Counted from the stretch's first letter, positions 26,471-37,063 are shown. The stretch is 64,000 nucleotides of DNA from an endosymbiont of Bathymodiolus septemdierum str. Myojin knoll (GCF_001547755.1 NZ_AP013042.1:868001-932000); one strand, 5' to 3'. The notes: generated by a model from the letters alone, not told the origin. Translations and numbers: made by a program.

Positions 26471-27631
26471 ATGAATAAATACGAGCGTTTTTTCGCACTT
26501 AAAATCTCCTCTATTATGGCAACTCGAATGTTTGGGTTGTTTATGATATTTCCAGTTTTCTCCGTGTATGCTGCCCAATATCAGAGTACCACCCCTTATT
26601 TAATTGGTTTAGCCATTGGTATTTACGGCTTAACACAAGCCATATTGCAAATTCCTTTTGGTTATTTGTCTGACCAATACGGTCGCAAACCCCTCTTGGT
26701 TATTGGGCTAATATTTTTCTTTACTGGTAGCGTAGTGGCAGCGAATGCCACCGATATTATTCAAGTAGTGATTGGCAGGGCTCTGCAAGGTAGTGGTGCA
26801 ATTTCTGCAGTATTAATGGCTTTTTTGGCGGATTTTGTCTCCGAGGAACAACGCGCTAAGGCGAATGCTTTTGTGGGAATGCAAATTGGATTGGCATTTA
26901 TGTTGTCGTTGTTGATTGGCCCAATGGTTACCGTTAACTTAGGACTTTCAGGGTTATTTTGGGTGATTGCCGGCTTATCTATCGTTGCCATGGCAATTGT
27001 TACCACCTTGCCTCACGCTAAACCTCGTGCGCAATATGCATTGTCTATGGAAAACTTCAAACAAGTGTTAACGGCTAAATTACTCAAACTGGACTTTAGC
27101 ATCTTTACTTTGCATTTAATTTTAACTTGCGTTTTTATCAGTGTGCCCTTATTACTGGTGGAAAACAAAATTGTTTTAAGTGATTTGAGCGACAATTGGC
27201 GCGTTTACTTACCAGTAATGTTACTTTCTTTTATCGGTATGATACCAATTATTATCATTGCTGAGAAGTTCAAAAAACACAAATCTATGATCGTGATTGC
27301 TATTTTTATTATGGGCATCAGTCAAATCTTACTTTTTAAAACACCCTTAACTTACACCGCATTTTTAGTCATAATGACGCTATTTTTTATCGCTTTTAAC
27401 GCCATGGAGGCAATGCTTCCATCAATGGTATCAAGGATTATAACAAATGACAAACGCGGAATGGCAATGGGTATGTATTCAACCTCGCAATTCCTTGGTG
27501 CATTCGTTGGTGGTGTTGTTGGCGGATATATCGCCCACAATTTTGATTTGAATAGTGTATTATTATTCACCGCATTGATGACAATGTGTTGGTTGGGTGT
27601 TGCACTCACCATTAAAACAGTAAAAAAGTAA
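26471..27631 (+). CDS. Major facilitator superfamily transporter
   Basis: The 386-residue protein has about 12 membrane segments and the MFS loop motif GYLSDQYGRKPLL between segments 2 and 3. It resembles YajR-type exporters without their C-terminal soluble domain. The substrate is unknown. It starts 14 bp after bamD and ends 27 bp before ssb, so the three may share a transcript. Confidence 0.88.
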   Translation: MNKYERFFALKISSIMATRMFGLFMIFPVFSVYAAQYQSTTPYLIGLAIGIYGLTQAILQIPFGYLSDQYGRKPLLVIGLIFFFTGSVVAANATDIIQVVIGRALQGSGAISAVLMAFLADFVSEEQRAKANAFVGMQIGLAFMLSLLIGPMVTVNLGLSGLFWVIAGLSIVAMAIVTTLPHAKPRAQYALSMENFKQVLTAKLLKLDFSIFTLHLILTCVFISVPLLLVENKIVLSDLSDNWRVYLPVMLLSFIGMIPIIIIAEKFKKHKSMIVIAIFIMGISQILLFKTPLTYTAFLVIMTLFFIAFNAMEAMLPSMVSRIITNDKRGMAMGMYSTSQFLGAFVGGVVGGYIAHNFDLNSVLLFTALMTMCWLGVALTIKTVKK

Positions 27632-27658
27632 AAAAGTAAACCATAAGGAGAAAAGAAA

Positions 27659-28147
27659 ATGGCAGGCATAAACAAAGTAATATTAGTAGGTAACTTAGGG
27701 CAAAAACCTGAAATTAAATACGCAACAAATGGTAATGCAATTACTAATTTATCTATCGCAACCAGCGAATCTTGGACTGATAGAGCAACTGGTCAAAAAC
27801 AAGAAAAAACAGAATGGCATAGAGTAAGTGTGTTTGGAAAGTTGGCTGAAATCATCGGTCAATACTGCGATAAAGGTTCAAAACTTTATGTTGAAGGAAA
27901 ATTACAAACACGCAAGTGGCAAGACCAATCAGGTGCTGACCGTTACACCACCGAAGTGGTGGTTTCAGGTTTTGGCGGCACTATTCAAATGCTAGATTCT
28001 CGCAATACTGCAGGTGCTAGTACTCCAGCGCCTCAGCAACAGCAAGCAGCGCCACAATCTGCACCAATACAACAAAGTCAAACCCCTGTCGCTGACCCAA
28101 TCACCCCAGTAGATAATTCGGGTTTTGATGATGATATCCCGTTTTAA
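27659..28147 (+). CDS. ssb: Single-stranded DNA-binding protein
   Basis: SSB covers single-stranded DNA in replication and repair and recruits partners by its tail. The 162-residue product has the OB fold ([47 protein letters not shown]), a Gln/Pro/Ala-rich linker and the acidic tip DDDIPF. An AAGGAGAA ribosome site is well placed. Confidence 0.97.
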   Translation: MAGINKVILVGNLGQKPEIKYATNGNAITNLSIATSESWTDRATGQKQEKTEWHRVSVFGKLAEIIGQYCDKGSKLYVEGKLQTRKWQDQSGADRYTTEVVVSGFGGTIQMLDSRNTAGASTPAPQQQQAAPQSAPIQQSQTPVADPITPVDNSGFDDDIPF

Positions 28148-28172
28148 AGGTTAGTCAACACAGTTTAGGTAC

Positions 28173-28202
28173 AAAAAAAGCCCGCAAATAGCGGGCTTTT
28201 TT
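28173..28202. terminator. Terminator between ssb and the convergent HIT gene
   Basis: Arms AAAAAAAGCCCGC and GCGGGCTTTTTT flank an AAATA loop. With A and T tracts on both sides it can act for ssb and for the convergent HIT-family gene. Confidence 0.88.
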
Positions 28203-28218
28203 ATTAATTTTCAAATAA

Positions 28219-28626
28219 TTATTTGGCTCGGATTGTACTTTCTTTATCGTCCCAATAGTTGGCTTTATTTTTCAAAACCCAACGCACACCTCCTTTTGGA
28301 TCCTCAACATCACCCTTATAGCGAGGAATAAGATGCACATGCAAATGCATCACGCTTTGCCCTGCGGCTTGTCCGTTATTGACGCCAATATTATAAGCAT
28401 CTGGGGAAAACTCTTCATCTAAGATTTTTTTGGCATTTTGCACAGCCCTGCCAATTGCTAATAATTCTTCATCTGTGGCTTCAAAAAATGTAGCAAAGTG
28501 GCGTTTAGGCACAACTAAAGTATGCCCAGGAGAAGCGGGATAGCTATCAATAAAGGTCTTTGTGTAATCACATTCGCCAATGATACGCTCGTCTCTGAGA
28601 TGACAAAAAATACAATCTTTACCCAT
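28219..28626 (-). CDS. HIT-family nucleotide hydrolase
   Basis: The 135-residue protein has the histidine triad HLHVHLIPR near residue 99 and a front CIFCHLRDE zinc-like start. Such proteins split nucleoside phosphoramidates or dinucleoside polyphosphates. The length and the Cys pair place it with the HinT/Hit1-like group. The exact substrate is not clear from sequence. Confidence 0.9.
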   Translation of the reverse strand: MGKDCIFCHLRDERIIGECDYTKTFIDSYPASPGHTLVVPKRHFATFFEATDEELLAIGRAVQNAKKILDEEFSPDAYNIGVNNGQAAGQSVMHLHVHLIPRYKGDVEDPKGGVRWVLKNKANYWDDKESTIRAK

Positions 28627-28666
28627 GGTTTTATCGATTTGAAAAAAGGCATTATTTTACGCAATA

Positions 28667-28692
28667 AAAAAGCCTGTTGCTACAGGCTTTTT
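28667..28692 (-). terminator. Terminator after the Asn/Tyr-rich protein gene
   Basis: Arms AAAAAGCCTGT and ACAGGCTTTTT flank a 4-base loop. It lies downstream of the minus-strand gene at 28729-29046 and before the HIT gene start. Confidence 0.85.
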
Positions 28693-28728
28693 AAATGGTT
28701 ATCTAAACCCAATCAAAGAAACAACAAA

Positions 28729-29046
28729 TTATTTAACCTGATTCGCTGTAGCTGGGATTTTTGCATTATTATTGTATGGATTATAACCATAATACGGATT
28801 GTAACCATAATTATTACCCCAACCGTTGTTATCAAATTCATCAAACATATTGCTCATTTCCTCAGAATACCAACGAGGGTCCCAATAATCATACGGGTTA
28901 TAAGCAAAAAAACCGTTATCTTGCCGATAGTAGCCATTATTATTATAATTACTAACGCCATTATCCCAAGGCATATTGTTGTTATTCCAAAAAGCATTTG
29001 CACTCATTGTGAGTGTAAATATCACGATTGCTAAAATTTTCTTCAT
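28729..29046 (-). CDS. Secreted Asn/Tyr/Gly-rich low-complexity protein
   Basis: The 105-residue product has a clear signal peptide (KKILAIVIFTLTMSANA) and a mature part full of Asn, Tyr, Trp and Gly with short NNNG, YNPY and YGYNPY repeats. The composition and size recall sulfur globule envelope proteins (SgpA-C) of sulfur-oxidising gammaproteobacteria, but there is no diagnostic motif and this is only a suggestion. It has its own promoter space (divergent from metH), a GGAGAA ribosome site and its own terminator, so it is probably expressed alone. Confidence 0.75.
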   Translation of the reverse strand: MKKILAIVIFTLTMSANAFWNNNNMPWDNGVSNYNNNGYYRQDNGFFAYNPYDYWDPRWYSEEMSNMFDEFDNNGWGNNYGYNPYYGYNPYNNNAKIPATANQVK

Positions 29047-29133
29047 GTTGTTTTCTCCTATGATGATTGTTCAACGGAATACATTATAACATACTAATAT
29101 AGATTATAAAAAAATATCTTTTACGCTGTTAGG

Positions 29134-29139
29134 TATAAT
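29134..29139 (+). promoter_or_regulatory. Candidate metH -10 box
   Basis: A perfect TATAAT overlaps an ATG at 29138 and lies 7 bp before the ATG at 29147. If this is the real -10, transcription starts about at 29147 and the first ATG is not in the mRNA. Confidence 0.5.
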
Positions 29140-29146
29140 GCCCCTG

Positions 29147-32100
29147 ATGAATCAGAAAGCATTGTTACAATCCCTTTTAAAGCAAAGAATTCTAGTGCTA
29201 GATGGCGCCATGGGTACGATGATTCAAAAGCACAAACTTAGTGAAGCTGATTATCGTGGCGAGCGTTTTAAAGACTGGCATATCCTTGTGCAAGGTAATA
29301 ACGACTTGCTGTCACTAACTCAACCAGAAATTATTAAAGGTATTCATTGCGAATATCTTGAAGCTGGCGCAGATATTCTTGAAACTAATACCTTTAATGC
29401 TACGCAAACTTCTATGTCAGATTATAAGATGGAAGAATTGGCGTATGAAATCAATGTAAAGAGCGCCAAACTCGCTAGACAAGCCTGCGATAAATTTTCC
29501 ACCATTGACAAACCTCGCTTTGTCGCAGGTGTTATCGGCCCTACTTCGCGTACTTGCTCTTTGTCACCTGATGTTAATGACCCAGGGTTTAGAAATGTAT
29601 CATTTGATGAATTAGTCGTTGTTTACACTGAGGCAACTCGTGGTTTGATTGAGGGCGGCAGCGACATTATCTTGATTGAAACCATTTTTGACACATTAAA
29701 TGCCAAAGCTGCTATTTTTGCGGTACAACAAGTATTTGAAGAGGATGAGGTTGAATTGCCGATTATGATTTCAGGCACGATTACCGATGCCTCTGGTCGC
29801 ACTCTATCGGGTCAAGTCACTGAAGCCTTTTATAACTCACTACGACACGCAAACCCTATTTCTATAGGTCTTAATTGCGCCTTAGGTCCTGATTTATTAC
29901 GCCAATATGTCGCTGAACTTTCTCGTGTTGCCAGTACTTATGTTTCTGCACATCCAAACGCAGGTTTGCCGAATGAATTTGGCGAATATGACTTGGATGC
30001 GCCAACCATGAGTGAGCAAGTTAGCGAATGGGCAAAATCAGGTTTGGTTAATATCTTGGGTGGCTGCTGTGGCTCTACGCCTGAACATATTAAAGCCATT
30101 GCCAATGCGATTGACGGTTTGCCACCACGCAAAATACCTAATATTACACCCGAATGTCGCCTTGCTGGCTTAGAGGCTTTTAATATTGGTGAAAACTCTT
30201 TGTTTGTCAATATTGGTGAACGCGCCAATATTACCGGTTCTGCAAAATTTAAGCGACTTATTCTGAATGAAGAATACGAAGAGGCGCTTGATGTTTGTCG
30301 CACACAAGTGGAAGAAGGGGCACAAGTTGTTGACATAAATATGGACGAAGGTATGCTTGATGGTAAGGCAGCTATGATTCGCTTTATGAATCTAATTGCC
30401 TCCGAGCCAGACATTTCCAAAGTGCCTATTATGGTTGATTCTAGCAAGTGGGAAATCATTGAAGCAGGGTTAAAATGCACACAAGGAAAGCCTATTGTTA
30501 ACTCAATCTCACTCAAAGAAGGCAAGAAAAACTTTGTTAAATACGCCAAATTATGCAAACGCTACGGCGCGGCAATCATTGTGATGGCGTTTGATGAAGA
30601 TGGTCAGGCAGATACACAGGAACGCAAAATTGAGATTTGCACCAATGCCTATCATATTTTAGTTAACGAGGTTAATTTTCCGCCAGAAGATATTATTTTT
30701 GACCCAAATATCTTTGCCATTGCCACGGGTATTGAAGCGCATAATAATTATGGCGTTGATTTTATTGAGGCAACAAGAGAAATCACCAAAAACCTGCCTT
30801 ATGCAAAAGTATCGGGCGGTGTTTCCAATGTTTCCTTCTCATTCAGGGGGAATAATACTGTGCGTGAGGCAATTCACTCGGTATTTTTATATCACGCCAT
30901 CAAAGCAGGTATGACGATGGGTATCGTCAATGCAGGGCAATTAGTCGTGCTTGATGACATCGACCCTAAGCTTAGAAAAGCCGTGGAAGATGTGGTATTA
31001 AATAATGATGCAGAAGCAGGCGAGCGCTTGGTGGATATTGCTGAAGAATTTTCAGGAGAATTAGCCAAAAGAGACAACAGCAAAGATTTAGAGTGGCGTA
31101 GTTGGGCAGTGGAAAAACGCTTAGAACATTCGCTAGTTAAAGGTATTACCAAATTCATTGACGAAGACACTAAAGAGGCCTTTAAAAAACTCGGTCGCCC
31201 TATTTTGGTGATTGAGGGTCCATTAATGGACGGTATGAATGTCGTTGGCGACTTGTTTGGTGCGGGCAAAATGTTCTTGCCACAAGTGGTGAAATCAGCA
31301 CGAGTAATGAAAAAATCAGTAGCTTGGCTTGATCCTTATTTAGAAGCAGAAAAATCAGATTGCGCCTCCATGTCAAACGGAAAAATTTTAATGGCAACGG
31401 TAAAAGGCGATGTCCATGACATTGGTAAAAATATTGTTGGCGTAGTATTATCCTGCAATAACTATGAAATCATCGACCTTGGTGTGATGGTGCCTACTGA
31501 GACCATTTTAGAAACGGCAAAAAAAGAAAATGTAGATATCATCGGACTCTCGGGCTTAATCACCCCTTCTCTTGATGAAATGGTGTTTGTCGCCAAGGAA
31601 ATGAAACGACAAGGTTTTGATTTGCCACTTATGATTGGCGGCGCCACCACTTCCAAAGCGCATACAGCGGTTAAAATTGAACCTGAATATGATAAGGGTG
31701 TATTTTATGTGCAAGATGCCTCTAAATCGGTTGGTGTTGCCAGTAGTTTACTTTCAAAAGAATTAAAGCCTGCATTATTAGCCGAAACCAAAGCCGATTA
31801 CGAAAAAGTTCGCCAGCGTCGTGCCAACAAAGGCAAAAGTAAACTGATAACAATGGATAAAGCCAGAGCTAACAAGCCCAAACTAAACTTTGACTCAATC
31901 ACTACGCCACATAAAATCGGCATTCAAGTTTTTAAAGATTATGATTTGGCTGAAATTTTTGAATTTATTGATTGGACGCCATTTTTCAAAACTTGGGAGT
32001 TAGCCGGTAAATTCCCAGACATTCTAACCGATGAAGTCGTTGGCGAATCTGCCTCAGAATTATACAAAGATGCTAAAGCAATGTTCAAAAAAGTCATTGG

Positions 32101-32800
32101 CAGAAAGTTATTACAAGCCAATGCAGTTGTCGGCATATTCCCTGCCAATAGTGTCAATGAAGATATTGAACTCACCAATGAGAATGGCGAAGTCTTTATG
32201 GTCATCAACCATCTACGCCAACAACTAGACAAAAAAGGCAACACGCCAAATTTCTGCCTCAGCGACTTTATTGCCCCGAAAGACAGTGGCATCCAAGACT
32301 ACATTGGCGCCTTTGCTGTTACCGCTGGCATTAACATAGACCCATTGATCGAAGCCTTTGAGGCTGACCACGACGACTACAATTCTATTATGATTAAAGC
32401 TGTTGCAGACCGATTGGCAGAAGCCTTTGCAGAATTAATGCACTACAAATTCCGTACTGAAATTTGGGGCTACAGTAATGAAGATATTAACAATGACGAA
32501 TTTATTGAGGAAAAATACCGTGGCATCCGCCCTGCTCCAGGCTATCCGGCCTGCCCAGAGCACAGTGAAAAAGAAAAAATATGGCAGTTACTTGATGTTG
32601 AAAATAACACTGGTATGACGCTCACCAGTTCCTACGCAATGCTTCCAACTGCCGCCGTCAGCGGTTGGTATTTTGCACATCCAGATTCTCGTTACTTTGG
32701 TGTCGCCAAAGTCAATCAAGAGCAATTAGAAAACTACGCTAAACGCAAAGGCGTCTCCACGGAGCAAGCTGAACGCCTACTTTCTCCTAATTTAGAATAA
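29147..32800 (+). CDS. metH: Cobalamin-dependent methionine synthase
   Basis: MetH transfers a methyl group from methyltetrahydrofolate to homocysteine through cobalamin. The 1217-residue protein has all four modules: homocysteine domain with zinc cysteines ([15 protein letters not shown]), pterin domain, cobalamin domain with [10 protein letters not shown] (the cobalt-binding His) and the C-terminal SAM reactivation domain ([15 protein letters not shown]). I prefer the ATG at 29147 because it gives the same distance to RILVLDG as in E. coli MetH. A TATAAT overlaps the earlier ATG. The cell must obtain B12; no B12 gene is in the window. Confidence 0.96.
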   Translation: MNQKALLQSLLKQRILVLDGAMGTMIQKHKLSEADYRGERFKDWHILVQGNNDLLSLTQPEIIKGIHCEYLEAGADILETNTFNATQTSMSDYKMEELAYEINVKSAKLARQACDKFSTIDKPRFVAGVIGPTSRTCSLSPDVNDPGFRNVSFDELVVVYTEATRGLIEGGSDIILIETIFDTLNAKAAIFAVQQVFEEDEVELPIMISGTITDASGRTLSGQVTEAFYNSLRHANPISIGLNCALGPDLLRQYVAELSRVASTYVSAHPNAGLPNEFGEYDLDAPTMSEQVSEWAKSGLVNILGGCCGSTPEHIKAIANAIDGLPPRKIPNITPECRLAGLEAFNIGENSLFVNIGERANITGSAKFKRLILNEEYEEALDVCRTQVEEGAQVVDINMDEGMLDGKAAMIRFMNLIASEPDISKVPIMVDSSKWEIIEAGLKCTQGKPIVNSISLKEGKKNFVKYAKLCKRYGAAIIVMAFDEDGQADTQERKIEICTNAYHILVNEVNFPPEDIIFDPNIFAIATGIEAHNNYGVDFIEATREITKNLPYAKVSGGVSNVSFSFRGNNTVREAIHSVFLYHAIKAGMTMGIVNAGQLVVLDDIDPKLRKAVEDVVLNNDAEAGERLVDIAEEFSGELAKRDNSKDLEWRSWAVEKRLEHSLVKGITKFIDEDTKEAFKKLGRPILVIEGPLMDGMNVVGDLFGAGKMFLPQVVKSARVMKKSVAWLDPYLEAEKSDCASMSNGKILMATVKGDVHDIGKNIVGVVLSCNNYEIIDLGVMVPTETILETAKKENVDIIGLSGLITPSLDEMVFVAKEMKRQGFDLPLMIGGATTSKAHTAVKIEPEYDKGVFYVQDASKSVGVASSLLSKELKPALLAETKADYEKVRQRRANKGKSKLITMDKARANKPKLNFDSITTPHKIGIQVFKDYDLAEIFEFIDWTPFFKTWELAGKFPDILTDEVVGESASELYKDAKAMFKKVIGRKLLQANAVVGIFPANSVNEDIELTNENGEVFMVINHLRQQLDKKGNTPNFCLSDFIAPKDSGIQDYIGAFAVTAGINIDPLIEAFEADHDDYNSIMIKAVADRLAEAFAELMHYKFRTEIWGYSNEDINNDEFIEEKYRGIRPAPGYPACPEHSEKEKIWQLLDVENNTGMTLTSSYAMLPTAAVSGWYFAHPDSRYFGVAKVNQEQLENYAKRKGVSTEQAERLLSPNLE

Positions 32801-32805
32801 AAAAA

Positions 32806-32961
32806 CTAACTGCGGTTTTTGCTTGATTGAATTTTCATTACTGTTACTTTAACACTTTCAGCGCCTTTACCTTGCCCACCTTTATACATGCTACTCAGCG
32901 TAATATAACTACCCGCAAATAAAGCAATGACAATTAGCAGAACGATATATTTCATGTTCAT
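32806..32961 (-). CDS. 51-residue single-pass membrane peptide coupled to nusB
   Basis: An ATG at 32961 overlaps the nusB stop as ATGA and opens a 51-codon frame: a hydrophobic segment (YIVLLIVIALFAGSYITL), a Gly/Lys loop and a basic C-terminus. The tight overlap, membrane segment and absence of other coding potential in the gap support a real gene. No family is recognised. It is the last gene of the rib-nusB operon and ends 5 bp from convergent metH. Confidence 0.65.
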   Translation of the reverse strand: MNMKYIVLLIVIALFAGSYITLSSMYKGGQGKGAESVKVTVMKIQSSKNRS

Positions 32962-33383
32962 GCGTTAACCTCAATTTTTCTAAGAGATTGTGCCAGTTTA
33001 TCTAATGAGGCGTTAATAAGTTTATATGCACCCTCTGCACCGTAGGTTTTAGCGACCTCTAGGGCTTCGTTAATAACGACCTTGTAGGGGATCTCAATGC
33101 TATTTTTGAGTTCGTACGTACCAAGATAAAGAATGGCATGTTCAACAGTGCCTAGCTCTTCAGTATCGCGACTGATGGTTGGGGCAATTAACGCATCTAA
33201 TTCTGTGCGACTTTTCATAATGTTAAGGAACAAGTTGGAAAAAAAGGCTTTGGATATCTTGCCATTTTTTTGATTGATAAATTGTTGCTCAATTTGCAAC
33301 ACTTCCCCACCTGATACGGAATACTGGTACAAGGCTTGCACAACACGCTCTCTGGAGCGGTGCTTTGGCGTGGTGAATGACAT
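32958..33383 (-). CDS. nusB: Transcription antitermination factor NusB
   Basis: NusB acts with NusE in rRNA antitermination. The 141-residue protein is all helical with the family blocks RSRERVVQALYQYSVSG and the C-terminal VINEALEVAKTYGAEGAYKLINASLDKLA. It directly follows ribH (no gap), a common gammaproteobacterial order. Confidence 0.95.
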   Translation of the reverse strand: MSFTTPKHRSRERVVQALYQYSVSGGEVLQIEQQFINQKNGKISKAFFSNLFLNIMKSRTELDALIAPTISRDTEELGTVEHAILYLGTYELKNSIEIPYKVVINEALEVAKTYGAEGAYKLINASLDKLAQSLRKIEVNA

Positions 33384-33863
33384 TTATACCTCCACCTGTT
33401 TCATTAGATAAAGCATTTCAATCATTGCCATAGTAGCTTCTTCGCCTTTGTTACCCTTGTAACCCCCTGCTCTGCCGATGGTTTGCGCCATATTACTGGT
33501 GGTTAATACGCCGAATGTGGTTGGCACTCCATACTGGTAAGATACATCGGCAATACCGCGTGCACATTCATTGCAAACAAAGTCAAAATGTGGGGTTTCA
33601 CCATTAATTACCGCACCCAAAGTAACAATACCTTGGTATTTTCCAGCGCTTGCTAATGTCTTAGCCATTAAAGGAATTTCAAACGCACCTGGCACATAAA
33701 AAACATCAACATTGTCTAACTTGATACCATATTTAGCAAGCGTTTCTTGTGCTGCTGTCAATAATTTATCGCCAATTTCTTGGTAGAAATAACCAACGAT
33801 AATTGCAACCTTGCTGTTGGCTAAAAAATTACCATTTGCGTCTTTATCAAATTTAAAATCCAT
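33384..33863 (-). CDS. ribH: 6,7-dimethyl-8-ribityllumazine synthase
   Basis: RibH forms lumazine, the next-to-last compound of riboflavin synthesis. The 159-residue product has the family blocks VPGAFEIPLMAK, GAVINGETPHFDFVCNE (catalytic His in PHFD) and PTTFGVLTTSN. It lies 9 bp after ribBA in a ribE-ribBA-ribH-nusB operon. Confidence 0.96.
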   Translation of the reverse strand: MDFKFDKDANGNFLANSKVAIIVGYFYQEIGDKLLTAAQETLAKYGIKLDNVDVFYVPGAFEIPLMAKTLASAGKYQGIVTLGAVINGETPHFDFVCNECARGIADVSYQYGVPTTFGVLTTSNMAQTIGRAGGYKGNKGEEATMAMIEMLYLMKQVEV

Positions 33864-33872
33864 ACCTATTCC

Positions 33873-34952
33873 TTATTTACTTGTATTAATATATTCAACT
33901 ACCTCTAAGCCAAAACCTTTAAGGGCATGAAGTTTTCTTGGGTTGCCTAAGATTTTCATTTTTTTAACACCGAGATCCGATAAGATTTGCGCACCAACAC
34001 CATAAGTCTTAATGTCATCAATAGGCTCTTTACCCGACTCATCAATGTGCTGCACGATAGAAACATCTGTTTGCTTTCTTAATAATAAGAATACACCCGT
34101 GCCATCTTCGGCAATGTACTTTAAGGCTTCGTCAACACTAAAACCCTTTGAATTTTCTTTTAGCACATCTTTAAAAATGTCTTCCATGTGGACGCGTACA
34201 CAGGTTTCACTACCATCAGTGATATCACCTTTAACTAAGGCTAAATGTGTTTCATTGTGAATGCTATCAAGGAATGATAGCAATTTGAATGTACCATATT
34301 CTGTTTCAAACGCGCGTTCATTAATGCGTTCAATGGTTTTTTCATTTTCAATACGATAAGAAATCAAGTCTTCGATGGTCCCCCATTTGATTTGATGCTT
34401 TTCAGCAAAGTCCTCAAGGTCATCACGACGCGCCATAGAACCATCTTCATTTAAAATCTCAACAATTACCGATGCAGGCTCTAATCCTGCAAGGCGTGCT
34501 AAATCACAGCCTGCCTCGGTATGCCCTGGGCGAATCAACACACCACCTGGCTGCGCCATTAGTGGAAAAATATGTCCAGGCTGGACAATGTCAGATGGCT
34601 TGGCATTTGGTGCAACAGCATCTAACACAGTTTTCGCCCTGTCTGCTGCGGAAATACCCGTGGTAACACCCTTCACAGCTTCAATAGAAACCGTAAAATT
34701 AGTACCGTTCACATCATTATTCTGCGCCACCATCAGCGGTAAATTTAAGCGCTGACAGCGCTCCTGAGTCAAAGTTAAACAAATCAAACCACGACCATGG
34801 GTCGCCATAAAATTAATATCTTCCTTGGTGCAAGTCGCTGCAGGGATGATTAAATCGCCTTCATTTTCGCGATCCTCGTCGTCCATCAAAATAATCATCT
34901 TACCTTGCTTATAATCCTCTAATATCGCTTCAATACTGGCTTTATTTCTCAT
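33873..34952 (-). CDS. ribBA: 3,4-dihydroxy-2-butanone 4-phosphate synthase with degenerate GTP cyclohydrolase II domain
   Basis: The 359-residue protein begins with an intact RibB domain ([12 protein letters not shown], [10 protein letters not shown], [16 protein letters not shown], residues about 1-200). The C-terminal half has the RibA fold but lacks the three zinc cysteines and the active-site run of true GTP cyclohydrolase II, so it is probably inactive. This kind of fusion is common in proteobacteria and implies a separate ribA elsewhere. It feeds RibH next door. Confidence 0.93.
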   Translation of the reverse strand: MRNKASIEAILEDYKQGKMIILMDDEDRENEGDLIIPAATCTKEDINFMATHGRGLICLTLTQERCQRLNLPLMVAQNNDVNGTNFTVSIEAVKGVTTGISAADRAKTVLDAVAPNAKPSDIVQPGHIFPLMAQPGGVLIRPGHTEAGCDLARLAGLEPASVIVEILNEDGSMARRDDLEDFAEKHQIKWGTIEDLISYRIENEKTIERINERAFETEYGTFKLLSFLDSIHNETHLALVKGDITDGSETCVRVHMEDIFKDVLKENSKGFSVDEALKYIAEDGTGVFLLLRKQTDVSIVQHIDESGKEPIDDIKTYGVGAQILSDLGVKKMKILGNPRKLHALKGFGLEVVEYINTSK

Positions 34953-34957
34953 TGTCG

Positions 34958-35551
34958 TTATTTATTATTTAATAATTGTTCAAGATGGCGGGCAATCATA
35001 TCAACTTCAATATTCACCACATCCCCTATATTCAGTTGCACTAGCGTCGTTGCCATCAGTGTGTGTGGCACAACATTAATGTCAAATACATTCTCATTAA
35101 TGTTGTTCACTGTCAAACTCACACCATTCACGGTAATTGATCCTTTTCTAGCAATGTATTTTACCAAAGACTGCGATACGCTAATTTTAAAACGCGTAGA
35201 TTTACCTTCGGTTACCTTATCTACCACTTCCCCCCGTCCATCTACATGTCCGCTAACTATATGACCGTCAATGCCTTGATTAATGCGCAATGATTTTTCA
35301 AGGTTAACATTATTGCCAACCGACAGATCGCCTAAAATAGAGCAATCCAGCGTTTCCTGTGACACATCCGCCTTAAAGCCATCACTGTCTAGATCAATCA
35401 CCGTTAAACATACGCCACTGACAGCAATACTGTCACCAATAGCAACAGTGTCAAAATCTAAATCAACAGATAAAAAAGTGAACACTACACCTTTTTTGTG
35501 CGTGGTTTTGATTTTAACCTGACCGATGGCCTGTATGATACCTGTAAACAT
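34958..35551 (-). CDS. ribE: Riboflavin synthase, alpha chain
   Basis: This enzyme (also named RibC) turns two lumazines into riboflavin. The 197-residue product shows the two tandem lumazine-binding domains, each with an S-V-x-G-V-C/S-LTV motif (AVSGVCLTVIDL near residue 43 and TVNGVSLTVNNI near 140), and the MFTGIIQAIG start. It lies 5 bp before ribBA and directly after the yihY-like gene. Confidence 0.95.
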   Translation of the reverse strand: MFTGIIQAIGQVKIKTTHKKGVVFTFLSVDLDFDTVAIGDSIAVSGVCLTVIDLDSDGFKADVSQETLDCSILGDLSVGNNVNLEKSLRINQGIDGHIVSGHVDGRGEVVDKVTEGKSTRFKISVSQSLVKYIARKGSITVNGVSLTVNNINENVFDINVVPHTLMATTLVQLNIGDVVNIEVDMIARHLEQLLNNK

Positions 35552-36337
35552 CTATTGCTCTTGTTTTTGATATAAACAAAAACTCATACTGGCACCAAAC
35601 AACACCAATACCCAAGAAAAATAAACCCAAAGCATAAACAGCAATAGCATTGATAACGCGCCATAAATCAATTCATACAAGGGGAAATAATTAATATAGA
35701 TAAGCAAAATAGATTTTAAAATTTCTAAAAAAAAGGCAGTAATAAACCCAGATTTTAGTGCATTCTTCACAGTAATTTTTTCACTTGGAATGAAGTAATA
35801 CAATAAACCCAGTCCGATTGCCGAAAGGATAATAGGCAAACTAGAAATAAAAATACCGCCCATCGGCACAAATATAAAGAGTTTTGAGGCGCTCAAATAT
35901 GAGCTTACAAACAAAGATCCGGCTAAGAACAACGGACCCAAAACCAGCACCAGTAAATACTTTAATAAGCCCAATCCAAAATGGCGTTTTTTTCTCGCCC
36001 CCCACACTGAATTAATGCGATGATCCACTTGACGAAATAAGAAAAATGCCGCCAATATCAGAAACACAATACTAACACCTTTAAGCTTTTGCGCACTCGC
36101 AATAAATTGATGGATATACTGACTGATTACTTCATAATTTTTGGGTAACAACTGCTCAAACAAAAAAATTTCTAGATATTGTTGTAAGTCAGAAAAATAA
36201 GGCGATAAAGAGAACACACTAAAAACCAAAGTAAGCGTTGGCACAATCGCAAACAAAGTTGAAAATGACAACACTGCAGCCGAATCAAAACCATTTTTTA
36301 ACTTTAAATGCGTTAGTGCTAATTTTAAGGTGTTCAT
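35552..36337 (-). CDS. YihY/BrkB-family inner membrane protein
   Basis: The 261-residue protein has about six membrane segments and the family blocks DSAAVLSFSTLFAIVPTL, RQVDHRINSVWGA and LYELIYGALSMLLLFMLWVYFSWVLVLFGA. Such proteins were once called ribonuclease BN by mistake; the true function is unknown. Its ATG overlaps the stop of a 46-codon gene by one base (TAATG) and it is followed at once by ribE. Confidence 0.9.
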   Translation of the reverse strand: MNTLKLALTHLKLKNGFDSAAVLSFSTLFAIVPTLTLVFSVFSLSPYFSDLQQYLEIFLFEQLLPKNYEVISQYIHQFIASAQKLKGVSIVFLILAAFFLFRQVDHRINSVWGARKKRHFGLGLLKYLLVLVLGPLFLAGSLFVSSYLSASKLFIFVPMGGIFISSLPIILSAIGLGLLYYFIPSEKITVKNALKSGFITAFFLEILKSILLIYINYFPLYELIYGALSMLLLFMLWVYFSWVLVLFGASMSFCLYQKQEQ

Positions 36338-36477
36338 TAGTCTTTGTAGGTATATTCTGGTAAATCTTGCGTTTTAATCTTGACCACTTTTTTAGCTTTT
36401 TTATCCCAAATAACGGCATACTGCCCTAACGCTTTTTTAATGGCTAAAGCCTTATTGACGCTCTTTTTCATTGACAT
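36337..36477 (-). CDS. 46-residue basic protein, unknown function
   Basis: An ATG at 36477 opens a 46-codon Lys-rich frame (NKALAIKKALGQYAVIWDKK) with a final LPEYTYKD. It lies 10 bp after the zeta-toxin-like gene and its stop overlaps the yihY start by one base. It could be an antitoxin partner of the kinase or a small gene of the yihY operon. No family is recognised. Confidence 0.6.
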   Translation of the reverse strand: MSMKKSVNKALAIKKALGQYAVIWDKKAKKVVKIKTQDLPEYTYKD

Positions 36478-36487
36478 TAGGACTTCT

Positions 36488-37063
36488 CTATCGTTTAACA
36501 TTTTTAACCCTCAAAATTTCATCCATTATGCTTTGATTGTAAACAGTGAGATTGTCTTTATTTTTGTTAAAGATTAATTCACTGTGATTTTCGTTACCAA
36601 TACAAATAATACTATCGGTCACCAAAAAATAATCATTTATCAAATTCTCAATACTTCTATTATATCTTCTCTTAATATCTTCAAGCCTAATATTATGCCC
36701 GCCATTTTTAACCCTTTCTGCAACTCTATCAATAGATAAATTAACATTGGGTAAATACAGATAAAGCATTTGTACTCGCCAGTTATTTTGTTTTAGTCTA
36801 TTAATAAGTTTAATATAGTTCTTGCTCGCTAAAGTTGTTTCAATTGCAAAATTTTTTCTATTTTTAATGCATTTTTCAATCTCAATCAACATTAATTTTC
36901 CTGCTCTAAATTGAGATAAATCAGGGTTATTAGGTGAAAACCCTGTAGCAATTAAATCTGCGTTAATAAAAGTTGTTTGACTGTCTTTAAAATAATCCAG
37001 AGCAAAGGTTGTCTTCCCTGATCCGTTAACGCCTGCAATAATTGTTAAAATTGGATTATTCAT
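36488..37063 (-). CDS. Zeta-toxin-like P-loop kinase
   Basis: The 191-residue protein has Walker A GVNGSGKTT near residue 14, INADLIATGFSP near 33, FAIETTLASKNYI near 75 and a basic RVAERVKNGGH near 115, the layout of the COG4185/zeta toxin group. Zeta toxins phosphorylate UDP-N-acetylglucosamine and block wall synthesis. Many chromosomal relatives are unstudied. Its ATG overlaps the stop of the beta-helix membrane gene (4 bp), so the two are coupled. Confidence 0.82.
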   Translation of the reverse strand: MNNPILTIIAGVNGSGKTTFALDYFKDSQTTFINADLIATGFSPNNPDLSQFRAGKLMLIEIEKCIKNRKNFAIETTLASKNYIKLINRLKQNNWRVQMLYLYLPNVNLSIDRVAERVKNGGHNIRLEDIKRRYNRSIENLINDYFLVTDSIICIGNENHSELIFNKNKDNLTVYNQSIMDEILRVKNVKR

